Made by a program: the position numbers and the translations under genes. Below the pieces are notes generated by a model, which worked only from the letters and a program-made list of their open reading frames with translations, made no database searches and was not told the DNA's origin. This document shows positions 40,951-42,251 of a DNA stretch of 42,251 nt, piece by piece (position 1 is the stretch's first letter; every line of letters starts with the position of its first letter). Source of the stretch: Microbacteriaceae bacterium X2B. Lineage in GTDB: Bacteria > Actinomycetota > Actinomycetes > Actinomycetales > Microbacteriaceae. The stretch covers positions 1 to 42,251 of the forward strand of contig SCPB01000019.1 in the NCBI GenBank assembly GCA_005502445.1, in the 5' to 3' direction.

Positions 40951-42251
40951 GTGACCCGAGCCGAGCCCGCGACCGCGCATCCGCCGGGCGCGAGGTCGGG
41001 GGCCCACCGGGCATCGACCGGCTCGCGCCTCGACGGGTGGTGGGCCGCGGCACCCCCGTCGACGCACCGCCTGGTGCGCATCGCCGGGCCCGTCGCCGTG
41101 ATGGGCGTCGCCGCCGCGACCCGCCTGATCGGGCTCGACGAGCCCCGCACGCTCGTCTTCGACGAGACCTACTACGTCAAGGACGCCTTGAGCCTGCTGC
41201 AGCTCGGCTACGAGGGCCGCTGGCCCGACGACGCGAACGAGCTCTTCGCCGCCGGAACGCCGGGCGAGCCGAGCACCGACGCCGCTTTCGTCGCGCACCC
41301 TCCGCTCGGCAAGTGGATGATCGCCCTCGGCCTCGCGCTCGTCGGCCCGCAGTCTCCCCTCGGCTGGCGCCTCGGGACGGCGGTCGCGGGCATCGTGCTC
41401 GTCGCGCTCCTCATGATCATCGCGCACCGGCTGCTCGGCTCGCTCCCGCTCGCGACCCTCGCGGGCGGGTTCGTGGCGATCGACGGCAACGCGATCGTCA
41501 TGAGCCGCGTCGCCCTGCTCGACGGCATGCTCGCGATGCTCGTGATGCTCGCCGTGCTGTTCGTGGTGCTCGACCGCGAGCACTCGCGGCGACGGCTCGC
41601 GCGCTGGCTCGCGATGCGCCGCTTCACGGGCGGCACGACCGACTGGGGTCCGGCGCTGTGGGCCCGGCCGTGGCTCATCGCCGCGGGGGCGGCCTTCGGG
41701 CTCGCGATCGCGGTGAAATGGAGCGCCCTGTACCTGTTCGCGGCCTTCGCCGTGCTGACGGTCGTCGCCGACGCTCTCGACCGACGGCACGCCGGCGTCG
41801 CACTCTGGGCGAGCGGCGCGCTGCTGAAGCAGGCGCCGGTGAGCGCGGTGCTCGCGGTGCCGACGGCGCTCGCGGCGCACCTGGCGACGTGGACGGGCTG
41901 GTTCCTCTCGAGCAGCGGCTACGACCGGCAGTGGATCGCGGGTGGCGGCGAGCGCTGGAGCGGCATCCTGTCGTGGGTCCCGGACGACCTGCAGAACCTG
42001 TGGCACTACCAGGCCGCCGTCTACGGGTACCACGTGGGCGAGTCGACCCCGCACGCCTACGAGGCGCCCGCGATCGGCTGGCCGCTGCTGCTGCGCCCCA
42101 CCTACATGCACTACGTCGATCGGGGCGACGGCACGGCCGAGGCGATCACGGGAATCCCGAACCCGCTGCTCTGGTGGGCCTCGGTCGCCGCCGTCGTCGT
42201 CCTCGTGATCGGATGCCTCGCGGTCGCCGTCGCGATCGCCCGCCGCCGCCC
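40951..42251 (+). CDS. Protein O-mannosyltransferase (PMT family), cut by window end
   Basis: 433 codons are visible and the frame is still open at the window edge. GTG 40951 is the likely start; ATG 40943 is in another frame and stops at once. The family signature is FDETYYVKDALSLLQ, with the catalytic Asp-Glu in the first extracytoplasmic loop, followed by HPPLGKWMIALGLAL and several membrane helices. Actinobacterial PMT transfers mannose from polyprenyl-phosphate-mannose to secreted proteins. Full-length homologues have about 500-530 residues, so roughly the last 80-100 are missing here. Confidence 0.93.
   Translation, partial: MTRAEPATAHPPGARSGAHRASTGSRLDGWWAAAPPSTHRLVRIAGPVAVMGVAAATRLIGLDEPRTLVFDETYYVKDALSLLQLGYEGRWPDDANELFAAGTPGEPSTDAAFVAHPPLGKWMIALGLALVGPQSPLGWRLGTAVAGIVLVALLMIIAHRLLGSLPLATLAGGFVAIDGNAIVMSRVALLDGMLAMLVMLAVLFVVLDREHSRRRLARWLAMRRFTGGTTDWGPALWARPWLIAAGAAFGLAIAVKWSALYLFAAFAVLTVVADALDRRHAGVALWASGALLKQAPVSAVLAVPTALAAHLATWTGWFLSSSGYDRQWIAGGGERWSGILSWVPDDLQNLWHYQAAVYGYHVGESTPHAYEAPAIGWPLLLRPTYMHYVDRGDGTAEAITGIPNPLLWWASVAAVVVLVIGCLAVAVAIARRR

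Noticed and set aside
1-42251. CRISPR array
   Set aside because: No regularly spaced direct repeats were seen; the palindromic repeats are single copies far apart.

Overview
The window is a high-GC chromosomal segment (about 70-75% GC in sampled housekeeping lines) from an actinobacterium, most likely a member of the Microbacteriaceae. The evidence is the codon use, frequent GTG starts, an F420-type glucose-6-phosphate dehydrogenase homologue, a PMT-type mannosyltransferase, and an actinobacterial housekeeping order: pmt | rsmI ... metG-tatD-rsmA ... ispE ... glmU-prs. That backbone is broken by several accessory insertions.

Layout. 1-7.3 kb: a small membrane protein, a class III aminotransferase, then prs, glmU, a SRPBCC protein and an iron-sulfur L-serine dehydratase on the minus strand, ending in the C-terminal stump of a Gfo/Idh/MocA dehydrogenase. 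7.3-21.4 kb: a lower-GC island (about 62-65% in sampled lines, lower inside one gene). It holds an unrecognised acidic coiled-coil protein coupled to a SNF2 helicase with a helix-hairpin-helix, a DUF499 ATPase with an Swt1-like HEPN end, a DUF1156 DNA methylase, and a DEAH helicase with a C-terminal DUF3883 nuclease-like domain. An orphan FitA-like antitoxin and a tRNA-Gln(UUG) gene lie at its right edge. 21.5-25.4 kb: MarR regulator, lipoprotein, membrane protein, SDR, Fgd-like enzyme and a small unknown protein. 25.4-33.8 kb: ABC-F protein, lspA, ispE, rlmC, rsmA, tatD and metG. 33.8-39.7 kb: a LacI-controlled carbohydrate-uptake operon (regulator, FAD oxidoreductase, binding protein, two permeases). 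40-42.25 kb: rsmI, and a PMT mannosyltransferase cut by the window end.

How the genes work together. The methylase, the DUF499 ATPase and the DUF3883 helicase match the helicase-methylase-ATPase composition of the anti-phage system I recall as Hma. The SNF2 helicase and its partner share a CTAG stop overlap with the DUF499 gene, so they look like an integral extra module of the same locus. This five-gene arrangement is the best candidate for a variant or undescribed defence system. The sugar operon carries its own two-operator LacI control region but has no ATPase gene and no glycosidase; its FAD enzyme suggests an oxidised or unusual sugar. Intergenic DNA holds two diverged copies of a 66-nt palindromic repeat (2273-2338 and 25631-25696), probably a dispersed family.
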